This document shows positions 1-12,500 of a stretch of 64,000 bases of DNA, one piece after another. The DNA is from Isoetes taiwanensis (Eukaryota > Streptophyta > Lycopodiopsida > Isoetales > Isoetaceae). The position numbers and the translations under genes were made by a program. Numbering within the stretch: position 1 is the first letter of the stretch; the number at the start of each line of letters is the position of its first letter. The notes under the pieces were generated by a model that made no database searches, had not been told where the DNA came from, and was given only the letters and a program-made list of their open reading frames with translations. The stretch lies in contig JAJEKV010000002.1 of the NCBI GenBank assembly GCA_021234155.1, positions 11,646,725 to 11,710,724 of the forward strand, written 5' to 3'.

Positions 1-1390
1 CATTCTCAATCACCTTTGAAAATTGCACCAACGTAACAAAGTTTTGAAGTAAAACTGGTTGTCATAAATAATCATTGTCCTGAAAGCGTTTGATTAGAGA
101 CAATGTTCCCATATGTCGATATTTATCTCATCGTGCCAATATGAGGAGTTAACTAATTGCTCAATAACGAGAGAAGCAAAACGATTTGCCAAATTAAGTA
201 GCATGGAACCTGAAACATAGTTAACTAGGTATATTTACCTCATGCTCTGCTTTTCCAAAGGCTCACATTCACCTAGGCAATAGTTGCAAATGTACAACAT
301 TGAAATGCCCAATGAGAAGGAGCCTTCCCAGTAAAAATAAGGATCCACAAATAAATCTGCAAAATTATGGCAAAAGCCCAACGAGACGGGATTTATAAAC
401 GACCTGCGCATGTCTATATTACTATATAATGTAGACTTGAACATCTCAGGTAAGACTGCAGTGAATACACAAAGAAGGCAACGTGTATCAAGTACAAAGA
501 TCCACATTCAGAACAAAGACATTTATGCACGCTGCCATGGCAGACCATTTGCAGATCGAGACTGGATCTCACTTCGTGCTCAAATCATACTTAAGAGAAA
601 GGCCCTGGAATTACCAGGGCTTCAAATTCTGACATCTAATCTGGGCATAAGAGAAGGATAAACCCAAATGTAGATGCTCAAGAACTTCCCATTTACACGT
701 GGATCATCACTGCCTGCAATAAAAGCATGCCTGCCAATTTACTAAATAGATGCGCCAACACGAAGTAACATAATTTTATGCGCATAATTAGATGCAAAGC
801 ATCATATGAGAACATAAATACTTGCAGAGCACAGCATTTCACTGCAAATATGGGATTTGAGGAAGGCAGGTCTATAAACACTCTCATTAATACTATGGAA
901 CTGGTCGGTCTTGTAGCAGCTGGACAAAAAACTTGCTTGCAATAACAGAGCCAACACAGAGCATTTGGAGCTATTCTAAGAGATGTTTCATAATTTACCT
1001 CTTTAATTAAACCAAAATCTCCAGCATATGTGAGCTTATTCAACTGAGCTAAATAAAACAATGTAACTTTTATAAATTAGATAAAGTAAATTAGATAAAG
1101 TAAATTAGATAATAGGCATTAATGATGTATGGGAGGCAACCATCTGCTTCATTGACCTGTCTACAATCACATCATGGCTCATGCCACAGAAGCAATTTAT
1201 CATAGCATTGCAAAATTAAGGCAAACAGAACCCCTAAATGAAGGTACTTTAGTTAGAGAGATGCGTGCTCACCGTAACAAAGATGCAAAGGACAAATTTA
1301 ACCCCGAACCCATCTTTTTCCTATCTATTGATTTATTAATTACTTTTCTCATCTCTAGACATACGGTTGGAAAATATATGCAATGTGCAC
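1..1390. other. Intergenic, no gene recognised
   Basis: AT-rich sequence with short open frames on both strands. None has a recognisable domain, a run of exon-like conservation or convincing splice sites. A short direct repeat of about 15 bp (aaattagataaagt) occurs around 1075-1110. No RNA gene or element boundary was seen. Confidence 0.5.
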
Positions 1391-1392
1391 TC

Positions 1393-1460
1393 ACAAGTGG
1401 TAGCTCGAAGCAAGTGGCACTTGACTTGGTAAATGTAAGGTCCCGGGTTTGCTAGCCACC
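1393..1460 (+). mobile_element. Possible tRNA-derived SINE head (degenerate)
   Basis: The stretch reads like a worn tRNA: ggtagctcgaagc resembles a pol III A box and, about 45 bp on, cccgggtttgctagcc resembles a B box preceded by the usual gtcccggg. The B box departs from GGTTCRANNCC, so it would not be a good promoter now. No poly(A) tail or target-site duplication was found. A chance resemblance is possible. Confidence 0.25.
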
Positions 1461-1864
1461 AATTCTTCCCGCCCAATATGATGGTTCCAGGAAGGTGTTC
1501 AAGTGTATACATGAGGATCTAAAAGGCTCCATTCATAAAAGACATGATGGTCACACAAAATTGTTCACCATCATGTTGGAAAGGGCTCTAGTGGTCTTCC
1601 CATTAAAAAGCAAAGTGTTGCAAAAGGCTCTAGTGTGTCCCAGAAGGAGCAAGAATGACGCTTTCAGAGGAGGAATGCCCGGCAGCCAAGGATCCGTAGA
1701 TGCCACCTTGCTTTGTTTGATTCTTAGATCAGCCATTACCCATTCTTTGTCCCTATCTAACCCATAGATGCCAAGAACTCGACTAATGAACTCTAACTAT
1801 GTATGTTTAGGTTAGATTTATGTGATACTGCTATTTCAATTCATATGTTTCTATGATGTATGAT

Positions 1865-2575
1865 CCGCTCTCAAGACTCGGTATTGGGAAGGGGGGGTAG
1901 AGACCCAAATCTTAGTGGATTGATCCTAGATTAGCCTCATTAACTTCTAATTAATGCGGCCTGTGCATAAGAGCCCGCCTGCGCTGTGGGTGGAGGGGCC
2001 AGACGGGCTGACAAGGGGGGAATTTGTCCGATGGCGCTTGATCCCCTCCGGTGTGTAAAGCCTAACGGGAACATTATGACTAGTACTAATACCTTATGCA
2101 CTGCGTGTAACTCTGGTATGGGCTCGACACCTCTTGGGTGGTGAGGCTACCTTCAATGGGGTTGAAGTCGTAGATGAGCAGTGGCTCTTTAGTCTTCCTG
2201 TCATTAGCATATATCTGCTGGAGGAGAGACTGAATCTCCTCCTGCCTCATCGGGACTGGGGAGATGCAACCCAGGAGTAGCCCCTTTGGCTATGCCCCCG
2301 GAAAGCTATGGTCCAGTCCCAAAACTTATCAACCTATCTGCAAAGTGTGCACAGGAGGGGCAGATGGAGTGGACTACCCGACTACCATGTTCTATGCCAG
2401 TCAAATCCATTTGCCATGAATTTCGTCTGCTTTGATCTCTGGAGACCCCAAGCTGTTAGTCATACCTTGAGTTTGAGCCTTGTCTATGTTGTTATGATGA
2501 TAGCTCATGTTGTTATGGTGGTCTCCCCCCTTCCGGGTGGTTATATATATTATTTTTTGTTATGTACTTACTAGA
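1865..2575 (+). mobile_element. Diverged LTR fragment, same family as the LTRs at 38.3 and 45.4 kb
   Basis: Several blocks match the LTR at 38271-39799 in order and orientation: gggtagagacc, ttaatgcggcctg, ctgcaaagtgtgcacaggag, and ttctatgccagtcaa followed by the tct-gctttgatctc region. It corresponds to the second half of that LTR (about 38800-39600). It is more diverged than the two full copies are from each other and has no PBS, PPT or target-site duplication, so it is an older partial copy. Confidence 0.65.
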
Positions 2576-2579
2576 AAAA

Positions 2580-3255
2580 GTGCCCAACGTTGCTGGGCTT
2601 TTCTTTGAGCATAACTCAAAAGCTAATATTGATTGAAAGCAGTGGTTAGTGTGTATTTGTAGACGTTTAGTCTACCCCAACAGAAGTTAAAAGTATATCA
2701 TAGGTGTTTGCGGGTTAATGTGCTTGTCCATAAGTTTAACCCTAGAATATCAAATCAGTGTCCAGTATGCAAGCGTGGATCTGAGACCATTGAGCATTGC
2801 TTTTTCATGTGTGAACACCTTAGAGAGGTATGGGACTGGTTGTTTTCCCTTTTTCAGGTTTCACTAACAAGTCAACAACTGCTTTTGGCAATTTACCCAA
2901 GTACCTGGACAGAGTTACAAGGCCAGGCTTTTCATCTAGCGCCAGGATGGTTGCTTTGGACTATTCTGGAAAAGACGAAGATTGGTAATCTTCAAAGGTC
3001 CGGATGTGGCGATAATCGTGTTCTCCAAGAAGCTCAAGGTTACATTGTAAAGTCGTATCATTGTTCTTCACTTGCCCCTCGCAAGAGGCGCATTGATTTT
3101 GAGGAGTTTTGGATGTGCACTCTTATGCTTAGGTGCTGTTGCTTCACTCGGTGGGTCTCCGCTTATCCGCCGAGATTTTATTCCTCGCCTCTGTGATTTA
3201 TACTTGTATTTGACTCTTTGATTGAATAAAGTCCGACGCCCTTCAACAAAAAATC
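2580..3255 (+). mobile_element. LINE 3' end with zf-RVT zinc finger (5'-truncated or decayed)
   Basis: The open frame 2708-3196 (162 aa) begins inside a conserved LINE C-terminal segment. It contains CPVCKRGSETIEHCFFMCEH followed by LREVWDW, which fits the plant zf-RVT zinc-binding domain found after the reverse transcriptase. The frame then loses similarity. The sequence ends with ttgaataaagtccgacgcccttca and an A-rich run near 3245. This 3' end closely resembles the one at 62838-62880. No reverse transcriptase is left upstream, so this is a dead fragment. The Met at 2708 is not a real start. Confidence 0.7.
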
Positions 3256-3987
3256 TTTTGGTTGTTTAAAGTATCAAAACTATATTTATAATGACGTTGT
3301 AAATGGTGTTAACTCAAGATGTGAATGAGTTATGAATGAAATTGGTATCATGTCTCCAAAGTGGTAGGAAAAAGGAAAGAACCAAAAAGACATAGAAGGT
3401 AACCGGATGCTTCAGCTATGACGTAAGTCCACCGAGATGTCTAATAAATACCACAATACTTAAAGATTGATCTTTAGAAAAAGCTTCTGGCTCCACAGAT
3501 CCAAATCCATGTCCTAAAATTACGTCACATGTTTAATAAGCTGAATAATATACAACAAAGAGGAAAAAAACAGAAAAAATGCTATACGAGTCAGAGGGTT
3601 TACAAAACCGTAGCAGAGTAATATAATTGTTGATGTTTACCAACATGTCGTGTTTCTCCTCTTTCAGCAAAGATTTTCAAATTCTTCTCGCAAAGAAGCA
3701 AGTGTGGAATGATCCTCCTCTCTTATAGCAGCCTACATGCAAAATAAATTACACCGTAGTTCCATATAACTGTAATTCTTTTTGTGGAAGGAAAAAAAGT
3801 ACCATCACTTTGCTAAAGGCTGTAACTTAGAAATGAGCTATTCTAGAAGATGGTGAACATGCATATGCCAACATCCTATTCTGCATCAAGAATCACATGA
3901 CCTTTCCTGGATTATGGAGTCCAGGGGTAATTTTAATTTGTTGTCCCATAGACATGCCTACTAATTGTACATATGAAGATCACCTTA
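3256..3987. other. Intergenic, no gene recognised
   Basis: AT-rich DNA without long open frames or a recognisable repeat apart from short A runs. Confidence 0.5.
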
Positions 3988-4374
3988 ATGCCTTGTCCAC
4001 TAGAACCCCAATGATACACAAAATTTGCACTTGGTTTATTTTATCTCGTAGATTAAGATCACTTAACATCATGTGAATTAGCATCTGTTCATTAAGTTGT
4101 TAACATCTAGGAAGATTAATAAGAGCCTTATAGATTTTGCCTCTTCAACTGTGGCCCTTGTTCTTTTCTAGAGTGTATAAGTAAAGAAAATCCTATATGC
4201 CTTGAAGATATGGCTTATAGAACTGATCACCATTTGGAGAACATATTGCACTACAATGACATGCAAAAGAAGCAGATGTAATCACTTTTCATGAAGATAA
4301 CTGCAAGGAGAATTCTAGATGCCTTAAGGAATGTTTATGCGATTGAATAGAGAAGAAAAATGAAAGCAAATATA
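3988..4374 (+). repeat. Direct duplication, copy 1
   Basis: About 385 bp, starting at atgccttgtccactagaacc and ending at gaatagagaagaaaa, recurs at 5414-5791 in the same orientation about 1.4 kb away. The copies differ by scattered substitutions and small indels, including a disturbed stretch near 4205-4290 versus 5620-5690. No terminal repeats or coding content were found, so the duplicated unit is of unknown type. Confidence 0.8.
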
Positions 4375-4499
4375 CGTAAAAACTCATGCCTAATGAAGAT
4401 TAAAACCCACGGCTCTCATAGTTGCACTCTCATAGTTGCAAGGCCACATCAATATGCAAACTTATATGTTCCTAACTTGTCTCAGATCGAGCTAATATT

Positions 4500-4620
4500 C
4501 AAAGATTTAGGACTTACCGCCTTATCCGTAAGCCGATTAGAATAGAATAGAATAGAATATACATTAATGTCCCTTGTGCCATGAGGCCCCCGGACTTGTG
4601 TAGCATGGGCGAGCTCTCCA
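4500..4620 (-). mobile_element. Retroelement 3' tail with (ATTCT)n, minus strand
   Basis: Read on the minus strand the segment runs from a ggacat-containing 3' end into several ATTCT units at 4538-4560. The same type of tail follows a ggacgataaaaa or ggacgttaaaaa 3' end at 13.9, 28.35 and 32.85 kb. It is probably a strongly 5'-truncated copy. Confidence 0.45.
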
Positions 4621-5413
4621 AGTTTAGTAGAGCACTCGTGCAAATATCCCGGCCAAAATGGAGCAAGTATCGATCAACTCGTTGATGTGTGAAACAACTG
4701 ATGTTCCCAACCCAATCGACCGAGATGCAAAACATTCAAAGGAATAAAGGGAATAATTGTGATAAATCAAATTAGCCTTACAAAAGGAAGAAAATCTTGT
4801 GATAGAAATAGGAAACTGCTCAAAGCAAACGGCTGGTCTGCACTTCTGGTTGGAAATTTGCAGAACAGACGTTCAAATAAAAATAGATTCCACAAATGCC
4901 CGACTCGAGCTGCGCCATAAACCTAGGTTGCATAAACGGCCAAACAAAAATAGGTCCTACAAAATGCCCGACTCTGCTCTTGAAGCTTGATGTTGTTCTG
5001 CACTTCTTGGTGGATTTGCAGGACCACAAAAAATGAAAATTTGAAAAGCAAAAACCACCATTGAAAAATGGAACAAGTAAATAAGGGCATCTACCAAGAA
5101 AGGTCGAGCCAGAAAGGGGATGCAAGTCGGTTTTGAGGCAGCCACAAAGAAATCAAACTGCAAAACTTGCCGCGGTGGCTAAGATATTTGCGATGAACAG
5201 AGTTTATATATTCTTTCTCAAACTGCAAAACTTGGTCGGATGCAAACGAACTATAGAAACCTGGTCAGAATTGGCGCAAAACAACAAAAAAGGAAGTCTC
5301 GTCCAGAAAGTCGACCACAAGTTTGCATGTGAATTCTTAGATAAACCACAAAAGCACGGTGAAGAAGAAAGGTTGTGGCCTAAAAAAAATTTACGTCATT
5401 CCGGCATTCATCT
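4621..5413. other. Intergenic with internal short duplication, no gene
   Basis: The stretch 4810-5030 contains two diverged copies of a segment with caaataaaaatag and aatgcccgactc, so it arose partly by local tandem duplication. The open frames here are short, overlap on both strands and have no domain. Confidence 0.45.
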
Positions 5414-5791
5414 ATGCCTTGTCCACTAGAACCCAATGATACACAAAATTTGCACTTGGTTTATTTTATCCTCATTAGATTAAGATCACTTAACATCATG
5501 TGAATTAGCATCGTTCATTAAGTTGTTAACATCTGGAAGATTAATAAGAGCCTTATAGATTTTGCCTCTTCAGCTGTGGCCCTTGTTCTTTCTGGGTATA
5601 GTAAAAAGAAAATCCTATATGTATGAAGGTATATTTATAAATGATGCCATTTGGAGAACATATTTTCGGCTGACACGAGAAGCGGGATCCATGTAATCAC
5701 TTTTCATGAAGATAATAATCTGCAAGGAGAATTCTAGATACCTTAGGAATGTTTATGCGATTGAATAGAGAAGAAAAAATCGAGCAAATAT
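5414..5791 (+). repeat. Direct duplication, copy 2
   Basis: Second copy of the segment at 3988-4374, same orientation. Matching blocks include cttaacatcatgtgaattag and gattttgcctcttca. The copy carries its own indels. Confidence 0.8.
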
Positions 5792-6540
5792 CACATGTCA
5801 TAAGTGATCTCATACATGTCGCGAATAGCTCGGGACCGATGGCGCTTCCAAGCGAGAGGCCGACTGAGAAAGGAGTTCTTCCGGGCGGAAATTACCACGC
5901 ATTAGCGATGTACAGTAGGATAAAACCCGCATCTTCTAAGTAGCCGCTTACGTTGTTTGGGGGTCTCGGGTCTCGAACTCCTCGAAGATGCCTCTCAGGA
6001 GGACCCGTGGATTCAATGTGAGAGTCCTGGGACTATGTCACCGGATTTGCAAGAAGAGAAGAAAAGAAGAAAACGTAACAAATGAGAGAAAAGATGATAA
6101 GCTTCCTTTTGATATCACGATGAAATACATGAGCTCGCAATAGAGAGAAAATCAAGGGAGACAAGACTCAAAACTCATCTAAAAACTTATGTGCTAACTC
6201 TTACCATATATATAGTACAATGGCCTTGGGCCCAATATAGACACTCGACCGATCTTCGCTATTTTAATTCCTCGAAGGAGGCCCCGATTTGGTGTGAACG
6301 TTGAAGGCGTTCTTGAAGTGCCTGGGAATCACGCCATCGGCCGACGCCGGGCAAGATCGCGTCGTCACTTGTCCGGAAAGCCTCTTGTTGGATGTCGTAC
6401 CAAAGGCTTTGACTGCGTGGTCTATTGCTTGGTCTTCTGTGGAGCCTTTTGATGTCTCAATCTCGTTGGTTGACTGAGATCCTTGAGCTTGACCTCGTCC
6501 GTCAGGAGATGTACGAATAGTCCCGTATCAGAGGCAATGT
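5792..6540. other. Intergenic, no gene recognised
   Basis: Mixed composition; the part from about 6240 is GC-richer than its surroundings. No domain or RNA gene was identified. Confidence 0.4.
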
Positions 6541-7450
6541 GACTAACAAAGTTCGGCCCCAAAGGTCATCTCCTCGAAGGTCCTTCGCCACGGACGGTAA
6601 CTCTCCCACTCTAACTTGATCTCGACCGCCAACCCGGACTCAAACATCGACATTTTACCCCGAGACCAAGTTTCGCGGGCGAAGACCACCCCGCCCCGGA
6701 CGCTAAAGTAGCTCATGTCCAACACGTCAGAAGTGAATTGCCTTTAATGAGGGTGTAATAACGCCATGTAGTGGGTTCGTGGTTTGTCGCAGAAAAATGA
6801 CCGTAACTTGGTCCCTAGGGTAATTTTGTCGTTTCTACCTATTACGGCTAAGCCAAATTCCATTCGGCTTTTGTAACGCCCGAACTTATTAAACACTTAG
6901 TTTTCTACACCGCCGACCGCAGGACACTTTACATTTTGATGTTCTCCCGGATGATCTTGAATTTTTTGAGCCCCGCTCCGGTAAGTTACTGGAATGGAGA
7001 ATTCAATCCAATGGATAGGGAAATCGTGTTCCGGAAGGGAGGCATTGGCATTTGCCCTCCTGAGGAGTTAATCGGTAGAAAGCCCGCTTCCAGAAATCCA
7101 AACCCCATTTCGCTTCTATTGCTTCCGGTTGCCAAACAAAATTCACCATGTCCCGCGCAAATCAATAAAACTCGACCTCCATAACGTAAACCCCATAATA
7201 ACCTAGCAGTCCCATGGTGGTTTTATGCTTTTGAGGCCATACCGGGCCGATTGGACCGTGGATCTTGACAATGTCATGAGGTAGGGAGGCTGACGCACGG
7301 AGCCCTAAAACCTTCCGTAAGAAGTTCGGCCCCAAAGGTCCCTCTTTTCGAAGGTCCTTTGGCCACGACGGCAATCCTCCCAACCCCTAACCGCGGATTC
7401 CACCGCCAACGCACTCAAAACACCGACATTACCGAGACCATCCGCCGTAA
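6541..7450 (+). repeat. Dispersed, diverged copies of the 1.1-kb repeat family
   Basis: Two partial copies, 6541-6990 and 7310-7440, both start at aagttcggccccaaaggtc. They align with the tandem units at 29.2-32.8 kb through blocks such as gaccgtaacttggtccctag, agggtaattttg, aaacactt followed by ttctacacc, and the ctcccgga/tgatcttgaatttttt region. They are much more diverged than the units of the array. The family has no recognisable protein product. Confidence 0.6.
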
Positions 7451-7479
7451 GCGAAGGCCACCCACGCCCAAACATGCCA

Positions 7480-8425
7480 CCACATATGGCTTCCACCATG
7501 CCAATGCAGGCTCCATGGGTCAAACATGCCACCGGAAGCCCAACATGCCACGCGGCTCATACGCCAACGCGGGTCTAACATGCCACGGAGCTCCAACATG
7601 CCACGCCCAACATGCCAAGTTGGCTCCAACGCGGCTACCTAGGCTTCAGCATGCCAAGGTGGCTCAAAATATGCCACCCAGGCTAACATGCCAATTGGGT
7701 TCAACATGCCAATGAGGGCTCCAACATGCCAGCTACAGGGCTCCAACATGCCTCGGAGCCCCAGTATGCCACCTAGGTTTCAACGTAAACGGCAGTTCCA
7801 ACATGCCACCTAGTGGGTCTAATACGCCAAGGCGGCTTAACATGCCACCAGGTCCATGCCAAGGTGGTTCAAACATGCCACCTAGGCTCCAACATGCCCA
7901 GGCTCCAAACATATAACCCAACATGCCACCTAGCATGCCACAATCTAGCCCAACATGCCACCGGCTCAAGCTGCAAGACACGGAGTCTCCTCCAACATAA
8001 GTTGGCTTCCACGTATTACCTAGTTCAAGCATTGCCAAGGTGGCCTCAACATGCTTGCCTAGGCCCAACATGCCAATAAGCTAACATGTTACGAGGCCCA
8101 ACATGCCAATCCAGCTCCAACATGGCTCGCGGAGCCTTAGCATGTTACCTGGTCCAAGTGCGTTTCACCTTGTTTCAACATGCCATCCATTCCAACATGC
8201 CACCTAGCATGCATTACCTAGGCCCAACATGCCACCGGTCCCCAACCACGGATCCAACATGCCAAGTTGGTTTCCAACGCCACACCTAGGGCCAAGGTGG
8301 CCTTCGACATGCCAACCATCGTTTTGAATATGCCACTTGGTCGCAATGATGCCACTGGTCCAACACACGTGAGCCTAACATGCCAGGCTCCAACATGCCA
8401 CCTAGGGCTCTAACATGCCACCGCG
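7480..8425 (+). repeat. Minisatellite, left arm of a palindromic array
   Basis: Degenerate tandem repeats of about 19-20 bp half-units alternate between a caacatgccacctaggctc type and a caacatgccaaggtggctc type, giving a higher-order period near 38-40 bp. A third variant carries cgcgg. The half-units contain CCACCTAGG, which is partly self-complementary. Open frames across the array (rich in Met, Pro, Cys, His and Arg) occur on both strands only because the repeat lacks stops; they are not genes. The array begins directly beside a copy of the 1.1-kb repeat family. Confidence 0.9.
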
Positions 8426-9505
8426 CCAGGTGGCATGCTTGAACCCAGGTGGCATGCCCCGAGCCACCTTTTTGCATGTGGAACCTAGGGCGATGTTGGA
8501 GCCCCGGGAAAGATATTGGAGCCACCTTGGCATGTTTGAGCCTAGGTGGCATGTTGTTTAGGTGGCATGTTTGAGCCACCTTGGCATGTTGGAGTCCACG
8601 CGGCATGTTGGAAGTCCATGTGGTGCGTTTGAGCCACCTTGGCATGTTGGAGCCTAGGTGGCATGTTAGAGCCTAGGTGGCATGTTGGAGCCACCTTGGC
8701 ATGTTTAGCACCTAGGTGGTGGTTGGAGCCACCTTGGCATGTTAGAGCCTAGGTGGCATGCGTTGGAGCCCACGGTGGAAGATGTTTGAGCCACCTTGGC
8801 ATGTTAGAGCATAGGTGGCACATTGGAGCACGCGGGCACGTTTGAGCCTAGGTGGCACATTGGAGCACACGCGGGCATGTTTGAGCCTAGGTGGCATGTT
8901 GGAGACCACATGGCATGTTGGAGACCACATGGTGATGTTTGGAGCCACCTTGGCATGTTAGAGCCCGGTGGAGTATGTTGGAGCCACCTTGGCATGTTAG
9001 GCCCCAGGTGGCATGTTGAAGCCCACGCAGGCCATTGTTTGAGCCACCTTGGCATGTTGGAGCCTAGGTGGTATTTTCGCCCGGAGCCACCTTGGCATGT
9101 TCGAGCCTAGGTGGCATGTTGGAGCCAAAGATGGCATGTTTGAGCCACCTTGGCATGTTAGGAGCCTAGGTGGCATGTTGGAGCCCACGCGGTATGGTTG
9201 AGTCACCTTGGCATGTTTGAGCCACCTTGGCATCTTGGGAGCCCAAGTGGCATGTTGAGTCACCTTGGCATGTTAGGAGCCTAGGTGGCATGTTGGAGCC
9301 CATGTGGCATGTCCGGGCCACCTTGGCATGTTAGATCTTAGGTGGCATGTTGGAGCCACCTTGGCATGTTCGAGCCTAGCTGGCATGTTGGAGCCCATGT
9401 GGCATGTTTGAGCCACCTTGGCATGTTGGAGCCTAGGTGGCATGTTGGAGCCACCTTGGCATGCTCCTGAGCCTTATAATGCGGCATGTTGTTGAGTCCA
9501 TGTGG
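8426..9505 (-). repeat. Minisatellite, right arm in inverted orientation
   Basis: The same half-units now appear as reverse complements: ggagccaccttggcatgtt alternating with ggagcctaggtggcatgtt. The switch falls at 8414-8437, where catgccacc and ggtggcatg flank a six-base centre. The right arm is more regular than the left. Both arms are about 1 kb, so single strands of the whole 2 kb could fold back. Confidence 0.9.
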
Positions 9506-12500
9506 AATGTTTGAGCCAGCCTTTGCAAATACTTAGGTTGCAAATCTTCTTAAACAACCCACCATATGTTCATCCTCCATAATATTCATTCACGTAACTT
9601 TCGAAGCCTTGTTATAGAAAGTATTCAATATCTTGCATTGCTATACAACGTAATCACGAAAGTAGTCTCGAAAAGTGGAAGTTAAGAATGCCCTCCTCCC
9701 TCACAATAGTAATACATGTTCCATATTCAATTTAGAAGAATGTTTGTGTGAAACAACTATGTGATACACTTGCTTAAAAAATTATCAGATATTTCCTGCA
9801 TTTTACAACTAATAATAATATGCCCTCGCTATCTATAGCGCTGCCGCCACGGGTTTCTTTTTTGATGTATCGAGTGATCGAGAGATGGAGGCCACTATGA
9901 TGAAGTGTCTAGAATAGCCATGCAAATGCAGAGTCCATCATTCAAATGCTCGGCAGTTGCCGAGCCCTCGCATTCGATGCCGACTTCAAACCATCGCTGG
10001 GAAGAAACGAGTAGTCCCCTGCCTTCTTCCCTTTGTCAATTTCTTTTTGCTTGCAAAGGCAAATCCAAATTGATTATTGGGCCACAGCTGAAAGGGGCTT
10101 CATCCTATAGTCAATAGGGAAGTACTACCCCGCCATAGCCGAACTCTATTTTCTAAATATGTGCAGTGTATGGATTGGGATGACAAAAGGGACGCATTGT
10201 TTTTCCGTTGTGCCCTATTTTCCGAAAGTATGAGAAGGCATGGCTCCAATCGGCCATCGTGACGCTTCTTCTCCGAAGAAAAGAATCGACGAGCCATATC
10301 CATAGCCATAGCCGCCCCTCGCCCCTTCGCTCGTAATTTCAGCAAGTGTATATAACGTAAGGGGAATATTCCCATGCAGGCCGCTGCTTCGGCCATTGTG
10401 CCACCCGCCTTGGCCACTTTAGGAAATTCGCTGGTGGATTTTCTAGAATTGAACTTTCCTAGTACATTGATTTGTGGGAAAAAAGCCACAACTATATTAT
10501 ATTTTTATAAAATGTTTTATCAACGACCCGTGATGGGTTAAGATGAACGCTACCGATTTCGATCCGTGTCCTCTCCTCCTATTGGCCTCAGGTTTTCGCT
10601 TTGAATTGACAAATAATTATCTCGGCCTTTTGGCGGCTCGCTATGGTGCTGCTCGGGCTTATGGCGACGGGCCCGCTTCCACTTCAGCCTATGCGCCCGG
10701 GCTATCCAGTTCTTCCATGCATGCCCATGGCATCTCGCCCATGCATGCCCACCGGCTAGTAAGCAATCCTAGTGTTTTAATTTAATATGGAAAATATGTA
10801 GGCCATATGGCCATGGCCAATATAGCAAGGGTATACACGAAGCACGCCCCGCCATTTTATATGGCGTGAATATAGCAAGACCCATGGTGTCACATGTTGA
10901 AATGAAAATAATAATTAAACTATGCAGTTGAAAAATTAGCCCACATGGATGGGCCCTGATCTCTAAGCTAGAGGTGGACTACCGAGATTGCAATCTTCGT
11001 GGTGTTATCCTATTGGTTGGACTAAAGGAATGGACGGTCCTGATTTTGAAAAAATAGACGGCTAAGATGGCGCATCCTCTTGGTTTCATTCTATTGGTTA
11101 ACTTTTCCCCACCAGATCGTGGTTTTCATTGCGCCAGCCTATTGGTTAACTTTTCCCGCCTCTATCGGTTTTCATTGCCTGTGTGCCAGATGCACACAAC
11201 CATGGCGATCCGGCTGTAAGGTATGAGCAAACATCCATGGCGGTAGAAGGTAGGCGGAGCACACATTCGCAGCCTTTGGCAAACCGACAGCCATGGCGAT
11301 GGCAAATCTTTTGGTAGCTATGGCGATGGGAAAATCTTTGGGTACTGTGGCAATGGCAAATCTGTGTTTTGTTATGTTCTTAGAGGCTTGTTTTTCGCTT
11401 ATTTTCTAAGCTTTGTTTCTCCGGGAATCCCAACTCTGAAAGCATAACATTTTCCGTGACTAGGAAGCTTGATCGTGAGCCGGAAGCGCATTATTTTGCT
11501 TGGGCTTGAAGGGTTGCGTCTTTCGGATGCAACTGATGGAACTAATTGCGGGTAGTGTTAGAACAACCCATTCATTTGCTGTTATGCCGGGAGCAACAGA
11601 AGCTAAAACAACCGCCCGGGCTTCCTTAGAATGATCTGCTTTTGGATGTTGCTTATCATATCCTATTTTGAATGCCACTTCATTCCTATTATTGGTCCCG
11701 GAAATCACTTCTTATCTTTGATCTTGTCCCCAAAAGCATTTCGAAAGCATTTGATCATCTAAGAGCCATGCTTTTTGCAACCATCTCACCTATTTTTGTT
11801 TTATGATTTGTTCCTCTAGGAACCATTTCTGACCCTTTACCTCTAAGATCGGAGATAACTAATGGCAAAAGATGATATTTTTGGCAAGAACAAGCAAAGA
11901 CGATATCCCCGACACAAGAGTGGATTATTGATTCGTATGATTTTTCATAAATTTAAACCCCTTTCATCTTACAGCCTCGCTTTTACGAGATTATCCCCGA
12001 AATAATATCCATATGGGCGCCTTCTTGTTTTTAGTACAATTCAGCTTTGAGTGTTTCTCTCATTCTTGTGAAGCCATCATATTGGTTATTTTCTAATATA
12101 GAAGAAGGACTGAAAGCATCTTATATGCAAGAAGTTGTGCGATGTTCTAAATTTATGAAAATGAACTTGATATGAGGGTTTCTTGATCCTTTTCCCATAA
12201 TGTTTTAGTTGTCCGTGAAACATGCTTATAGTCCGGACCTGCTCCATGATGAAGCTTATAGTCCGATCCGCTCCATGATGAAGATGTTGTGGAAGAAGAA
12301 AAGGAGAGTTGAGATGACGTTAGTCATTGTTTTAACCACACAACCATTAATTCAATTGTTTTAAACCTTAACCATTGAATGTTAATTGAATGTTATAATC
12401 CGGACGTTAAAATTTAAAATTTAGATTGCAATCCATCAAGATTGGCAGAGATATATAAATGAGAATGGAGATAACATGAATATTATGTCTTATGGACTTG

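Noticed and set aside
7480-9505. Open frames rich in Met, Pro, Cys and Arg across the minisatellite, on both strands
   Set aside because: They exist because the repeat unit has few stops; frames occur in mirrored form on both strands.
7480-9505. Regular short repeats considered as a CRISPR array
   Set aside because: No constant repeat separated by unique spacers of fixed size; the whole array is one degenerate minisatellite in a plant genome.
10100-10489. 129-aa minus-strand frame with a charged sequence
   Set aside because: No domain, no splice support, no conserved neighbour; briefly considered as organelle-derived but no organelle gene could be named.
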